This document shows, one piece after another, positions 25,221 through 33,053 of a stretch of 55,842 nucleotides of DNA. The position numbers and the translations under genes were made by a program. The first letter of the stretch is position 1. Each line of letters begins with the position of its first letter. Origin of the DNA: Lachnospiraceae bacterium (GTDB lineage Bacteria > Bacillota > Clostridia > Lachnospirales > Lachnospiraceae); the NCBI GenBank assembly GCA_017396675.1, contig JAFQLB010000076.1, forward strand, positions 1 through 55,842. Reading direction: 5' to 3'. The notes below the pieces were generated by a model. The model ran no database searches. It worked only from the letters and a program-made list of their open reading frames with translations, and was not told the origin of the DNA.

Positions 25221-27206
25221 ATGACAAGAAAGCTGAAGAAAAGACTGTATAAGATTTTGATCGGTGCGGTTTTGTTTGCTGTGGCGATGTGGATGGATCA
25301 TGCATGTAAGGTAAACTTTCCGAACCTGCTCCTTTACCTGGCCGCCTATGGGGTGATTGGCGGAGATGTGGTAAAAAAGGCAGTCAGAAATATTGCGGGA
25401 GGACAGATCTTCGATGAAAACTTTCTGATGCTGATCGCCACCGTAGGAGCATTTTTGGTGGGAGAGTACCATGAAGCCGTAGTGGTCATGCTGTTTTATC
25501 AGGTGGGCGAGTGGTTCCAGTCCTATGCGGTGGGGCGTTCCCGCAAGTCTATCCGGGAGCTGATGGACATTCGTCCGGATTTTGCCAGAGTACTGCGTGA
25601 GGGCGGAGAGAATACTGTGGAGCCGGAGGAGGTTAAGGCGGGAGAGTGTATTCTTGTAAGACCGGGAGAGCGGATCCCTTTGGACGGTACGGTTCTGGAA
25701 GGCAGCAGCAGTCTTGATACAAAGGCATTGACGGGCGAGAGCCTGCCCAGAGACGTGATGAAGGGATCAGAGGTCATCAGCGGCTGTATCAATGGGCAGG
25801 GAATGCTTATGATACAGGTGACGAAGGAATTCTCCCAGTCCACCGTAAGTAAGATTCTGGAGCTGGTGGAAAATGCCGCCTCCCAAAAGGCGGTAACAGA
25901 GAGATTTATCAGCCGTTTTGCCAGGTATTATACGCCTGTGGTGGTGATCCTGGCTGTTATTCTGGCTGTTTTACCCCCGCTTATTATAACACTGGCATCG
26001 GCAATACAGCTGCTTCCTCCGGAGGCGGATGCGGCACCGGGGATGTGGCTGTACCGGGCGCTGACCTTTTTGGTGATTTCCTGCCCCTGTGCCCTTGTCA
26101 TCAGTGTACCTTTGAGCTTCTTCGGCGGACTTGGGGGAGCTGGAAAAGCCGGCATTCTGATCAAGGGAAGCAATTTTCTGGAGATTTTATCCGGTGCGGA
26201 TACCATCGTATGTGATAAAACAGGGACATTGACCAAAGGAAATTTTGCCGTAACCAAAACCGTTGCCGTAGGACAGAATATGAGTGAAGAAAAACTTCTG
26301 CTCCTTTCGGCATATGCGGAGTGCTACTCCAATCATCCCATTGCGGTGGCTTTGCGGGAAGCCTGTAAAACCCCGGTGGATCCTGATCGGGTGGCACAGG
26401 TGGAAGAGCTTCCCGGCTATGGTGTACGTGCCGTTTTGAAAAATGACGGATGGGAAGTCGCGTTGGGGGACATATGGGATGGTGCAGCCGGAACGGTGCC
26501 GGAGATTCTGGTGGGTAATGAAACGTTGATGACGCAGCAAGGGGTTGCGGTGGAACCGGGGGATTCCGCGGGTACCGTGTGTCATGTTGCGGCAGGAACA
26601 CAGGGTGGGACTGCAGACAAGGTATATCTGGGATATATCGTGATCGAGGATCAGATCAAAGAAGAGGCGGCAGCAGCCATAGAGGAATGGAAGGCAGAGG
26701 GGATAAAACGGATTGTTATGCTCACCGGAGACCGTGAAGAAGCGGCAAAAGAGGTGGCGCAAAAGCTTGGTATATCGGAATATAGGGCCAGGCTCCTTCC
26801 GGATCAGAAGGTGGAAGCCATGGAGAAGCTCCTGGAGGAGACAGAAGGAAAACTGATTTTCGTGGGAGACGGAATGAACGATGCTCCCGTATTGGCCAGA
26901 GTGGATATCGGTATTGCTATGGGAGGGCTGGGTTGTGATGCGGCCATTGAAGCCGCAGATATTGTCATTATGAATGATCGGCTTTCCAAAATTGCGCAGG
27001 CTCTTCGGATCAGTCGAAAGACCCTCGTGATCGTAAAGGAAAATATTGTATTTGCCATCGGCGTCAAGGTGGCGGTCCTGGGATTGGCGGCGCTGGGAAT
27101 GGCCTCCATGTGGGCTGCGGTATTTGCGGATGTGGGGGTGGCATTTCTGGCTATTTTGAATGCCATGCGAGCCATGCATGTATCGGAGGGAAAGAAGAAA
27201 GGGTGA
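25221..27206 (+). CDS. P1B-type heavy-metal transporting ATPase (Zn/Cd/Pb type)
   Basis: A 661-aa metal pump. Visible in order are the actuator TGES (residues 171-174), the intramembrane metal site CPC (288-290), the phosphorylation motif DKTGT (332-336), the SNHP motif of P1B ATPases, and the hinge GDGMNDAPVLA. It lacks the N-terminal HMA domain common in ZntA/CadA, which is supplied by the preceding small gene. ATG 25221 is chosen because it follows that gene by 4 bp. Starts upstream overlap it. GGAGG is about 18 nt away, so translation is probably coupled. Zn2+/Cd2+ export is most likely. The metal is inferred. Confidence 0.9.
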   Translation: MTRKLKKRLYKILIGAVLFAVAMWMDHACKVNFPNLLLYLAAYGVIGGDVVKKAVRNIAGGQIFDENFLMLIATVGAFLVGEYHEAVVVMLFYQVGEWFQSYAVGRSRKSIRELMDIRPDFARVLREGGENTVEPEEVKAGECILVRPGERIPLDGTVLEGSSSLDTKALTGESLPRDVMKGSEVISGCINGQGMLMIQVTKEFSQSTVSKILELVENAASQKAVTERFISRFARYYTPVVVILAVILAVLPPLIITLASAIQLLPPEADAAPGMWLYRALTFLVISCPCALVISVPLSFFGGLGGAGKAGILIKGSNFLEILSGADTIVCDKTGTLTKGNFAVTKTVAVGQNMSEEKLLLLSAYAECYSNHPIAVALREACKTPVDPDRVAQVEELPGYGVRAVLKNDGWEVALGDIWDGAAGTVPEILVGNETLMTQQGVAVEPGDSAGTVCHVAAGTQGGTADKVYLGYIVIEDQIKEEAAAAIEEWKAEGIKRIVMLTGDREEAAKEVAQKLGISEYRARLLPDQKVEAMEKLLEETEGKLIFVGDGMNDAPVLARVDIGIAMGGLGCDAAIEAADIVIMNDRLSKIAQALRISRKTLVIVKENIVFAIGVKVAVLGLAALGMASMWAAVFADVGVAFLAILNAMRAMHVSEGKKKG

Positions 27207-27328
27207 ATGAAATCGGTACCCTCTGCAGGATCTGTGTTTAGACTGCCGGATCATTGACCATACTGATACCGTCTCCTGACAAAGAGACGATTGTTGTTGA
27301 AAAGAGATAGGGTCAGAGGTATCGGTTT

Positions 27329-27988
27329 GTGTCGCTTGGGGGTACTGTTTATAAAATGATAGGATGGATGCTGCTGCTGACGGGTGTCAACAGTGTGATA
27401 GGAGCAGGAAGGCTTATCATGGAGCTGAATGCTCCTTTTTCTCATAGCAATGTTTACTGCATGCCCAATTCGCCTGTTTCCTGGGAAGAGCACCTGATAC
27501 AGGGACATGGGTGGGAGGATGCGTTTTTGGATCTGAAACAGGGGGATATCTTACTGACTCCCTGTTCCCACACCTTCTTTTGGCGTAACGGGCACGTAGG
27601 ACTGGTCATTGATGAGAAAGAAGGCAAGACCCTGGAGGCTGCCGTATTGGGCAGGAATTCCTGTATTCAGAGTATTGACAAATGGAGAACGTATCCTGCG
27701 GTAGCGGTACTCAGAATGGAGGGATTGACGGAACGGGAACGGAAAGAGCTGGTAGAAAATGCCGTTGCTCTGCTGCATGATATTCCCTATCGACTGCTGG
27801 TGAATACAGATATGGAAGCAGATAAAAAAGGGAACATTGGCGGTACCAATTGTTCCCACTTGGTCTGGAAAGCGTATCAGCTGGCAGGATATGATCTAAA
27901 CACCAGGGGCGGTCCCATCGTCACGCCTATGGAGATTGGCGCCAGCCCTCTGCTTACCGTGACAGAGATACACGGATGGAGGAAATAA
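27329..27988 (+). CDS. Permuted papain-like (YiiX/NlpC-P60 superfamily) hydrolase
   Basis: A protein of up to 219 aa with a hydrophobic N-terminal segment (about 11-27). NGHVGLVID carries the candidate catalytic His (H89), and GGTNCSHLVWKAY carries the candidate Cys (C175). The order His then Cys marks a circularly permuted papain-like fold (YiiX/LRAT type) rather than classic NlpC/P60. Such enzymes cleave amide bonds in peptidoglycan, lipids or proteins. The start is uncertain: GTG 27329 is listed, and ATG 27356 or 27365 are possible. It runs convergent to the DtxR gene, with 8 bp between stops. Confidence 0.7.
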   Translation: MSLGGTVYKMIGWMLLLTGVNSVIGAGRLIMELNAPFSHSNVYCMPNSPVSWEEHLIQGHGWEDAFLDLKQGDILLTPCSHTFFWRNGHVGLVIDEKEGKTLEAAVLGRNSCIQSIDKWRTYPAVAVLRMEGLTERERKELVENAVALLHDIPYRLLVNTDMEADKKGNIGGTNCSHLVWKAYQLAGYDLNTRGGPIVTPMEIGASPLLTVTEIHGWRK

Positions 27989-27996
27989 GGCGAATG

Positions 27997-28368
27997 CTAG
28001 AGTATTTCGCCGCCTACGTATTGTTTGATCGCCTGGAAGCTTTCTTCACTGATGACGTGCTCCATCTTACAGGCGTCCTCAGCGGCAATTGCCTGATTGA
28101 CACCCAGGGAAACCAGCCACTTTCTGAGAAATTCGTGCTTTTCGTAAACCGCAGTGGCAATCTCTTTACCGGAAGCCGTCAGATAAATAAAGCCGGCATC
28201 GGTTACGGTAATATGTTCCTTCTCCCGCAGATTTTTCATGGCAATACTGACGCTGGATTTTTTAAAGCCGAGTTCATTGGCGATATCAACCGAGCGGACA
28301 ACGGGCAGCTTCCGGCTCAGCATCAGTATCGTTTCAAGATAGTTTTCGGCGGATTCGTTGATTATCAT
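27997..28368 (-). CDS. DtxR-family metal-dependent transcriptional regulator
   Basis: A 123-aa regulator comprising the winged-helix DNA-binding domain and the metal-binding/dimerisation helices (SAENYLETILML, then VVRSVDIANELGFKKSSVSIAMKNL as HTH). It has no C-terminal SH3-like domain, as in short MntR/IdeR-like members. ATG 28368 lies 5 nt after AGGAG. The GTG at 28374 overlaps the Shine-Dalgarno and is rejected. In this family Fe2+ or Mn2+ acts as corepressor. Half-sites GTTAG/CTAAC near its own promoter and in the divergent promoter (28491-28516) suggest autoregulation and control of the 26-codon gene. Confidence 0.88.
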   Translation of the reverse strand: MIINESAENYLETILMLSRKLPVVRSVDIANELGFKKSSVSIAMKNLREKEHITVTDAGFIYLTASGKEIATAVYEKHEFLRKWLVSLGVNQAIAAEDACKMEHVISEESFQAIKQYVGGEIL

Positions 28369-28409
28369 ATTCACTCCTCATTCTGAACATAAGAGTCTTT
28401 ATGTAAAAT

Positions 28410-28438
28410 AATATAGCACGGATCCGTTAGATTTACAA
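28410..28438 (-). promoter_or_regulatory. Promoter of the DtxR-family gene
   Basis: On the minus strand TTGTAA (28438-28433), 17 bp, and TATATT (28415-28410) with a TG extension. The spacer contains a CTAAC half-site and the palindrome CGGATCCG. Confidence 0.6.
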
Positions 28439-28483
28439 ATATAAAAGCAATGATAAAAAAATAAAAAAAGTTTTAAAAATATA

Positions 28484-28512
28484 TTGACAACTAACGCATG
28501 TTAGTGTAGACT
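28484..28512 (+). promoter_or_regulatory. Promoter of the 26-codon gene
   Basis: TTGACA (28484-28489), 17 bp, and TAGACT (28507-28512). The spacer and -10 box are covered by the inverted repeats at 28491-28516. Confidence 0.72.
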
Positions 28513-28516
28513 AACA
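28491..28516. promoter_or_regulatory. DtxR-like operator overlapping the promoter
   Basis: Three alternating half-sites are present: CTAAC (28491-28495), GTTAG (28500-28504) and CTAAC (28511-28515). The right-hand pair forms TGTTAG-N6-CTAACA. This resembles the classic DtxR/IdeR box built from TTAG and CTAA, and the position over spacer and -10 box suits repression. Confidence 0.6.
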
Positions 28517-28583
28517 TCAAGCGAGACAAATACGCGAAACATACATCATACTTTTTTCTTATGCCGTCAAAGGCGGCGACGTT

Positions 28584-28664
28584 ATGGCAAGAGTTGTCCG
28601 GGTTTGGGTAACCACAATTTTTCAGTATTTCGGCAAATCCTTCATTCCTATGCGAAACAGGTAA
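28584..28664 (+). CDS. Candidate 26-aa metal-regulated small protein
   Basis: ATG 28584 is preceded by AAAGGCGG with 7-nt spacing and opens a 26-codon frame starting MARVVRVWVTTIFQYFGK and ending RNR, stop at 28662-28664. The product would be basic and amphipathic or membrane-associated. It forms a complete single-gene unit: a promoter overlapped by DtxR-like boxes, the ORF, then a strong terminator at 28732-28766. Small proteins under metal control are known (MntS of E. coli). This sequence matches none that I recognise. The alternative is that the transcript acts as an sRNA. Confidence 0.45.
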   Translation: MARVVRVWVTTIFQYFGKSFIPMRNR

Positions 28665-28731
28665 TCCAGGAGCTGTGACAAATCAGACCATAAAGCGTGC
28701 GTGTGTGCAGCATACGTATGTACATAACGTA

Positions 28732-28766
28732 AAAAAAGAGGCTTTGCAGGAGCCTCTTTTTTGTGT
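28732..28766 (+). terminator. Strong intrinsic terminator after the 26-codon gene
   Basis: AAAAAAGAGGCT (28732-28743) pairs perfectly with AGCCTCTTTTTT (28751-28762) around a 7-nt loop. The T-run is part of the right arm. Confidence 0.85.
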
Positions 28767-28832
28767 GGTGGTTTCACAGACAGGCAGCTTCTTGCGGCGG
28801 TGTGCCTTGTGAGATGAGACCCCATGGAAGGA

Positions 28833-28873
28833 AAACGAAAACTGCCGCATCAGATGAGTGAGTGCGGCAGTTT
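28833..28873 (-). terminator. Terminator of the kdpD-kdpE-like operon
   Basis: AAACTGCCGCA (28839-28849) pairs with TGCGGCAGTTT (28863-28873). Reading leftward, the stem is followed by TTTTCGTTTTC. Between this and the previous terminator (28767-28832) I see nothing. Confidence 0.7.
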
Positions 28874-28959
28874 CCCTGTGTGCGGGGGGCACACAGTTAT
28901 ATGGGCATTTAAGATGTTGGCGTTATGTTACATCGTATGGAAGCAATCCGGCATACGGT

Positions 28960-29697
28960 TTATGCATGCATGGAGGATGGATCTTCGGTATGGTACATGC
29001 GGTATCCAACCCCCAGTTCATTGGTGATATAATGGTTTTCACCGGGCTTCAGTCCCAGCTTCTTACGGATATTGGCCATGTTCACCTGCAGCTTTTTGAT
29101 GCTGCCCGGGTCTGCTTCTCCCCAAATCCGGCGTATGATCGCTGTATATGTCAATACCTTGCCGGCATGCTGGGAGAGGAGTGCTACGATGTTGTATTCT
29201 GTCTGTGTCAGATGGATTTCCCGACCGCTGACGGTGACCTGACGACTGTCATAATCGATGGAAAGATCGTGAAGAACAAACACTCGGGGGCCTTCTGTTC
29301 CGGGATGGCTCAACTGGTGTCTGCTGCGGATGATGGCTCTGACTCTGGCCAACAGCTCAGCCGTACCGAAGGGCTTTGTGATATAGTCATTGGCGCCAAG
29401 ATCAAGAGCCGTAACCTTATCCTGCTCTCCGGAACGGGCGGACAGGACGATGATGGGGGTTGTACTGTTTAGGCGCACATGCCGGATGAAGGACAGACCA
29501 TCGGCATCCGGCAGACCAAGATCCAGAATGATAAGGTCGGGAACATAGGAGGAAAACACCAAAAGACCCTGGCTGCAGGTATCGGCAGTCAGTACCTGAT
29601 AGTGGTTTGCATCCAGAATCGTACTCACAAAGCTCCTGATATTGAGTTCGTCTTCAATTACAAGTATTTTATATTTATTATTCCCTGTATTGGCCAT
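28960..29697 (-). CDS. OmpR/KdpE-family response regulator
   Basis: A 245-aa response regulator. The receiver domain (about 9-125) has the phosphoacceptor D59 in LIILDLGLPDADG and K in DYITKPFG. The C-terminal winged helix (about 145-235) is of the OmpR type and reads closest to KdpE (LTQTEYNIVALLSQHAGKVLTY). It lies 8 bp after its kinase gene in one operon. KdpE normally controls the K+ pump kdpFABC, but no such genes are in the window, so the target is unknown. Confidence 0.88.
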   Translation of the reverse strand: MANTGNNKYKILVIEDELNIRSFVSTILDANHYQVLTADTCSQGLLVFSSYVPDLIILDLGLPDADGLSFIRHVRLNSTTPIIVLSARSGEQDKVTALDLGANDYITKPFGTAELLARVRAIIRSRHQLSHPGTEGPRVFVLHDLSIDYDSRQVTVSGREIHLTQTEYNIVALLSQHAGKVLTYTAIIRRIWGEADPGSIKKLQVNMANIRKKLGLKPGENHYITNELGVGYRMYHTEDPSSMHA

Positions 29698-29705
29698 ATC
29701 AGGAG

Positions 29706-30746
29706 CTATCCTTTCAGCGTAAAATAAAACGAAGCACCGCCGTTTGTGTTATTTTTCACCCAGATTCTTCCGGAATGAGCCTTGATAATGGCAGAACATA
29801 CGGAGAGACCGATGCCCATATTGCTGCGTAATCCGTCCGGTTGATCCTCCAGCTTCAGGTATCCGGAAAACAGCTCACGCATTCGCTCCTTTGGGATACC
29901 GCATCCGTCATCGGAAACGGTAAAGAGGACTTCCCCCGCCTGCCGGCTTACGGAAAGAGAAAGTACAGACATGCCTTTGGCATGGATCACGGCATTCTCA
30001 AGAAGATTGATCAGTACCTGCTCGATCAGCAAGGCATCCATAGGAATGCTGATGAAATCTTCCGGCATAACCACATCGACGGACTGTTCCGGATGCTTCT
30101 GGCGAAATTTGGTCAGTACGGAATCGATCAATTCTTCCAATACAATAGGTGTTTTTTTGATATTGACTTCAGGATTGCCGATTCTCGTAACAGACAGCAG
30201 ATTTTCCACCATACGAATCAGCCATTCCGCATCCTCCCGCGATTGTTGAAGCAATACCATCTGCTGCGCTTCGGTAAGAGAAGCATAGTTTTCCATAATT
30301 GCGGAACAGGAGCCGTAGATGGCGGTCAAAGGAGTACGCAGGTCATGAGAAATGGCCCGCAGGAGATTGGTCCGTATTTTTTCCTTTTCATTTTCCCTGC
30401 GAAGCTGCTCCTGAGCTCTGATCCTGGCGGTCAGGGTACATGTCATGATTGCTACAACCAGCATAATGAGAGCAGAAAATACGCATACCGGAGACAGAAG
30501 ATCAAAATCATAGTAGGGAAAAGTGAAAGCATAATTAACTGCCAGAACGGAAACGAGAGAAGCGGCAATTCCCCAGAAAAATCCTTTCGTATAAATAGAT
30601 ATCAAAAAAATTCCAAGCACAAAAATCATCGGAATCAAAGTCTGCGTATCATAGATTTTCTGAATCAGCAGATTGATCAGGAAGGAGATGACCATGATGG
30701 ATGAAGTCACCACACCGTCCTTTACATAGGGAGATAGTTTTTTCAT
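29706..30746 (-). CDS. Short KdpD-like sensor histidine kinase
   Basis: A 346-aa membrane kinase. The N-terminus carries four hydrophobic segments (about 12-110, DUF4118/KdpD-type). A HisKA domain with the phosphoacceptor in AISHDLRTPLTAIYGS and a HATPase domain follow (VLINLLENAVIHA, DDGCGIP, GIGLSVC). Compared with full KdpD (about 890 aa), the N-terminal KdpD and universal-stress domains are missing. ATG 30746 has AAGGAT about 7 nt upstream. The GTG at 30776 is not used. It pairs with the response regulator 8 bp downstream. Confidence 0.87.
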   Translation of the reverse strand: MKKLSPYVKDGVVTSSIMVISFLINLLIQKIYDTQTLIPMIFVLGIFLISIYTKGFFWGIAASLVSVLAVNYAFTFPYYDFDLLSPVCVFSALIMLVVAIMTCTLTARIRAQEQLRRENEKEKIRTNLLRAISHDLRTPLTAIYGSCSAIMENYASLTEAQQMVLLQQSREDAEWLIRMVENLLSVTRIGNPEVNIKKTPIVLEELIDSVLTKFRQKHPEQSVDVVMPEDFISIPMDALLIEQVLINLLENAVIHAKGMSVLSLSVSRQAGEVLFTVSDDGCGIPKERMRELFSGYLKLEDQPDGLRSNMGIGLSVCSAIIKAHSGRIWVKNNTNGGASFYFTLKG

Positions 30747-30871
30747 AGATGAATCCTTCCTGCTTATCCCAATCATCCCATTAGGCCAAGTATACCATAG
30801 GAGCGGTTAAGATGGAGTAAAGATATATCGACAAAAGTCTCGGGTTGCTGCAGAAATTGCAGTTGTGCTGC

Positions 30872-30904
30872 AAAAAACGGACGACACGCATCAGGTGTCG
30901 TCCG
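30872..30904 (-). terminator. cysK terminator containing the stop codon in its loop
   Basis: Reading leftward, CGGACGACAC (30904-30895) pairs perfectly with GTGTCGTCCG (30887-30878) and is followed by six T (30877-30872). The 7-nt loop contains the cysK TGA stop (30893-30891), so the left arm is coding sequence. Confidence 0.85.
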
Positions 30905-31835
30905 CAGATGAAAACAGGGGTGTGGAAAGATAACGTTCTCCCGTATCCGGAAGCAGAACAACGATGTGCTTCCCTTTATTTTCAGGTCTTTTGGCAAGCA
31001 GGATGGCTGCCCATGCGGCAGCACCGGAGGAGATTCCCACCAGTATGCCCTCGGTTTTTCCGATTGTTTGGGCGGTGGCAAAAGCATCCTCGTTCGTAAC
31101 GGGGATGATCTCGTCGCAAATGTCTGTGTTCATGACATCGGGGACAAATCCTGCGCCGATGCCCTGGATCTTATGGGAGCCGGAGCTTCCTTTACTGAGT
31201 ACGGGAGAATCTGCAGGCTCTACGGCGACGATTTTCACATTGGGATTTTGACTTTTCAGATACTCTCCAACGCCGGTAACAGTACCGCCGGTACCCACGC
31301 CTGCCACAAAAATATCTACCTTGCCGTCGGTATCCTGCCAGATCTCCACACCTGTGGTAGCTCTGTGAGCTGCCGGATTGGCCGGATTTGAAAACTGGGA
31401 GGGAAGGAAGCTGTGAGGAATGCTGCGTGCCAGCTCTTCGGCCTTGGCAATGGAGCCCGGAATCCCCTTTGCGCCTTCCGTCAGCACCAATTCCGCACCG
31501 TATGCCTTCATCAGACGGCGACGCTCCACGCTCATGGTCTCCGGCATGACGATAATGATCCGATATCCCCGGGCTGCCGCCACAGAAGCCAGGCCGATGC
31601 CTGTGTTGCCTGAGGTGGGCTCAATAATCACCGAGTCCGGACGTAGAATCCCACGGCTTTCGGCGTCCTCGATCATGGCTTTGGCAATCCGGTCCTTCAC
31701 GGAGCCGCCGGGATTAAAGTATTCCAGCTTGGCCAGAAGGAGAGCCTGAAGCTCCAGTTTCTTTTCGATGTGTGTAAGTTCCAGTAAAGGAGTTTTTCCG
31801 ATCAATTGATCTGCTGATGTATAAATGTTTCCCAT
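30891..31835 (-). CDS. cysK: Cysteine synthase A (O-acetylserine sulfhydrylase)
   Basis: A 314-aa PLP enzyme making cysteine from O-acetylserine and sulfide. The PLP lysine K47 lies in NPGGSVKDR. The substrate loop [10 protein letters not shown] and the phosphate-binding [10 protein letters not shown] are present. The length matches CysK. AAGGAG stands about 10 nt before ATG 31835. It is a single-gene unit that shares an A/T-rich divergent promoter region (31836-31914) with the membrane-anchored protein at 31915. The very C-terminus is encoded by the terminator stem. Confidence 0.96.
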   Translation of the reverse strand: MGNIYTSADQLIGKTPLLELTHIEKKLELQALLLAKLEYFNPGGSVKDRIAKAMIEDAESRGILRPDSVIIEPTSGNTGIGLASVAAARGYRIIIVMPETMSVERRRLMKAYGAELVLTEGAKGIPGSIAKAEELARSIPHSFLPSQFSNPANPAAHRATTGVEIWQDTDGKVDIFVAGVGTGGTVTGVGEYLKSQNPNVKIVAVEPADSPVLSKGSSGSHKIQGIGAGFVPDVMNTDICDEIIPVTNEDAFATAQTIGKTEGILVGISSGAAAWAAILLAKRPENKGKHIVVLLPDTGERYLSTPLFSSADDT

Positions 31836-31914
31836 GGTAGAATTCTCCTTTTTAAACAGATTGTTTTATTATATAATACCATAAAAGATAGAAAAGCGAA
31901 AGGGATGCTGTTTC

Positions 31915-32613
31915 ATGGACAGAACCAATAAAAAGGCTGTATTTTTTATTCTTATTATCATTCTTGTGGGAGTCGCTGCCGTTGTCTGCAGTCGGATATA
32001 TACCATGCTGACTGCCTTTCATTATGAGGAGCATCTGGACGAGGAAATTGTCACAGTTGACGATGTATCCGTTACACTGAGGGAGTTCGGATATTATATA
32101 TACACTGTGGAAGCTTATATTCAGGAACAGGCACTTCTGTATAATTCGGATAATCCCAACCAATGGTGGAATACGCATTTTTCTGCAGGATTGGATTCTG
32201 CATTTGTATGCGATTACGCCAAGGAAAGCGCCGTCAGTACCTGTGTCTGCTATGAAATATATTATCAGGAAGCTGTCAGATCCGGATTGTCTTTGGATGC
32301 TGCACAAGAGGATGAGGCCGCAGCCCAGGCAAATGAAATGCTTGGAAAGATGAACGATTATCAGCGAGCCGCCACGGGACTGAATGAAGAAATGATTCTG
32401 GAAGTCAGAAAAAAACAGTTGCTTGCATCCAATTATATTACGAGCTTGGCTCAGACCACGGATTTTGCGGGATATCTTGGGGAGCCTCATAAGCTCCTGA
32501 ACTGGAACGGAGAATACTACACGGAAAAAATTCTGCCCAATCATACGGTTTTGGAGAATTACGAAATACTTGATCACATCACTTTCGGGAAAATAACCGT
32601 CAATTATGAATAG
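31915..32613 (+). CDS. Membrane-anchored hypothetical protein, possibly SurA/foldase-like
   Basis: A 232-aa protein with one N-terminal transmembrane segment (about 8-30) and an extracytoplasmic helical domain. The layout (anchor, short strand ITVDDVSVTLREFGYYIYTVEA, then helices) resembles the chaperone part of SurA/PrsA-type foldases, but I see no parvulin domain. I do not recognise the family. TATAAT at 31872-31877 may be its -10 box, with only a weak -35. A bidirectional terminator follows at 32640-32669. Confidence 0.55.
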   Translation: MDRTNKKAVFFILIIILVGVAAVVCSRIYTMLTAFHYEEHLDEEIVTVDDVSVTLREFGYYIYTVEAYIQEQALLYNSDNPNQWWNTHFSAGLDSAFVCDYAKESAVSTCVCYEIYYQEAVRSGLSLDAAQEDEAAAQANEMLGKMNDYQRAATGLNEEMILEVRKKQLLASNYITSLAQTTDFAGYLGEPHKLLNWNGEYYTEKILPNHTVLENYEILDHITFGKITVNYE

Positions 32614-32639
32614 AAGATTGTACACGGAACAATAAAAAG

Positions 32640-32669
32640 CCGGAAACGCCGCATTATGGGCATTTCCGG
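32640..32669. terminator. Bidirectional terminator between the foldase-like gene and the tRNAs
   Basis: CCGGAAACGCC (32640-32650) pairs with GGCATTTCCGG (32659-32669), with one mismatch/wobble pair depending on the strand. TTTTC follows rightward, and leftward the stem is followed by CTTTTTATT. It serves both the gene at 31915 and the tRNA pair. Confidence 0.75.
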
Positions 32670-32685
32670 TTTTCTATTAAAGGCA

Positions 32686-32759
32686 TAGCGAGAAAGGGAC
32701 TTGAACCCCCGACACTACGGGTATGAACCGTATGCTCTAGCCAGCTGAGCTATCTCGCC
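32686..32759 (-). tRNA. tRNA-Met (CAT)
   Basis: A 74-nt cloverleaf read leftward. The acceptor GGCGAGA pairs with TCTCGCT (first pair G-U). The D-arm AGCTCAGCTGGCTAGAGC, the anticodon loop TTCATAC (anticodon CAT) and the T-loop GTTCAAGTC are in place, and the discriminator is A. CCA is not encoded. The 5' end GG and the G-U first pair suggest elongator rather than initiator Met, although CAT tRNAs can also be Ile2. Confidence 0.9.
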
Positions 32760-32763
32760 ATAA

Positions 32764-32836
32764 TGGGACCTATAGGGCTCGAACCTATGACCCTCTGCTT
32801 GTAAGGCAGATGCTCTCCCAGCTGAGCTAAGATCCC
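32764..32836 (-). tRNA. tRNA-Val (TAC)
   Basis: A 73-nt cloverleaf read leftward. The acceptor GGGATCT pairs with AGGTCCC. The anticodon loop TTACAAG gives anticodon TAC, the T-loop is GTTCGAGCC and the discriminator is A. CCA is not encoded. It is 4 bp before tRNA-Met, so both come from one transcript starting at the promoter at 32867-32895. The leader carries a small hairpin AGTCGGTT/AACCGACT. Confidence 0.93.
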
Positions 32837-32866
32837 ATTCCAGTCGGTTCCTCAACCGACTAGGTT

Positions 32867-32895
32867 AGTTTACTAAAAAAGTCATGTCCTGTCAA
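32867..32895 (-). promoter_or_regulatory. Promoter of the tRNA-Val/tRNA-Met pair
   Basis: On the minus strand TTGACA (32895-32890), 17 bp, and TAAACT (32872-32867) stand about 30 bp before tRNA-Val. Confidence 0.78.
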
Positions 32896-32966
32896 TAGAA
32901 TATTTAAAAAAAATCCAATAATTCACTCCATTCGGCCTGGTCTTGCGGCTGCCTGCAGTAACCGTA

Positions 32967-32995
32967 TTGCCAAAAAATGTGGGATTCGGTATAAT
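32967..32995 (+). promoter_or_regulatory. Promoter of the M19 dipeptidase gene
   Basis: TTGCCA (32967-32972), 17 bp, and TATAAT (32990-32995) lie about 60 bp before the start at 33054. Confidence 0.75.
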
Positions 32996-33053
32996 ACACG
33001 CACATTGGACTACATGGATATAGAGGAAGACATCAATAAGGGGAAGGCAGAGA

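Noticed and set aside
27976..28386. 136-codon plus-strand frame opposite the DtxR gene
   Set aside because: The minus strand encodes a clear DtxR-family protein with a good start. This is its shadow.
28561..28611. 16-codon ORF from ATG 28561
   Set aside because: No ribosome-binding site precedes it (only a T-run), and it overlaps the better-supported 26-codon frame.
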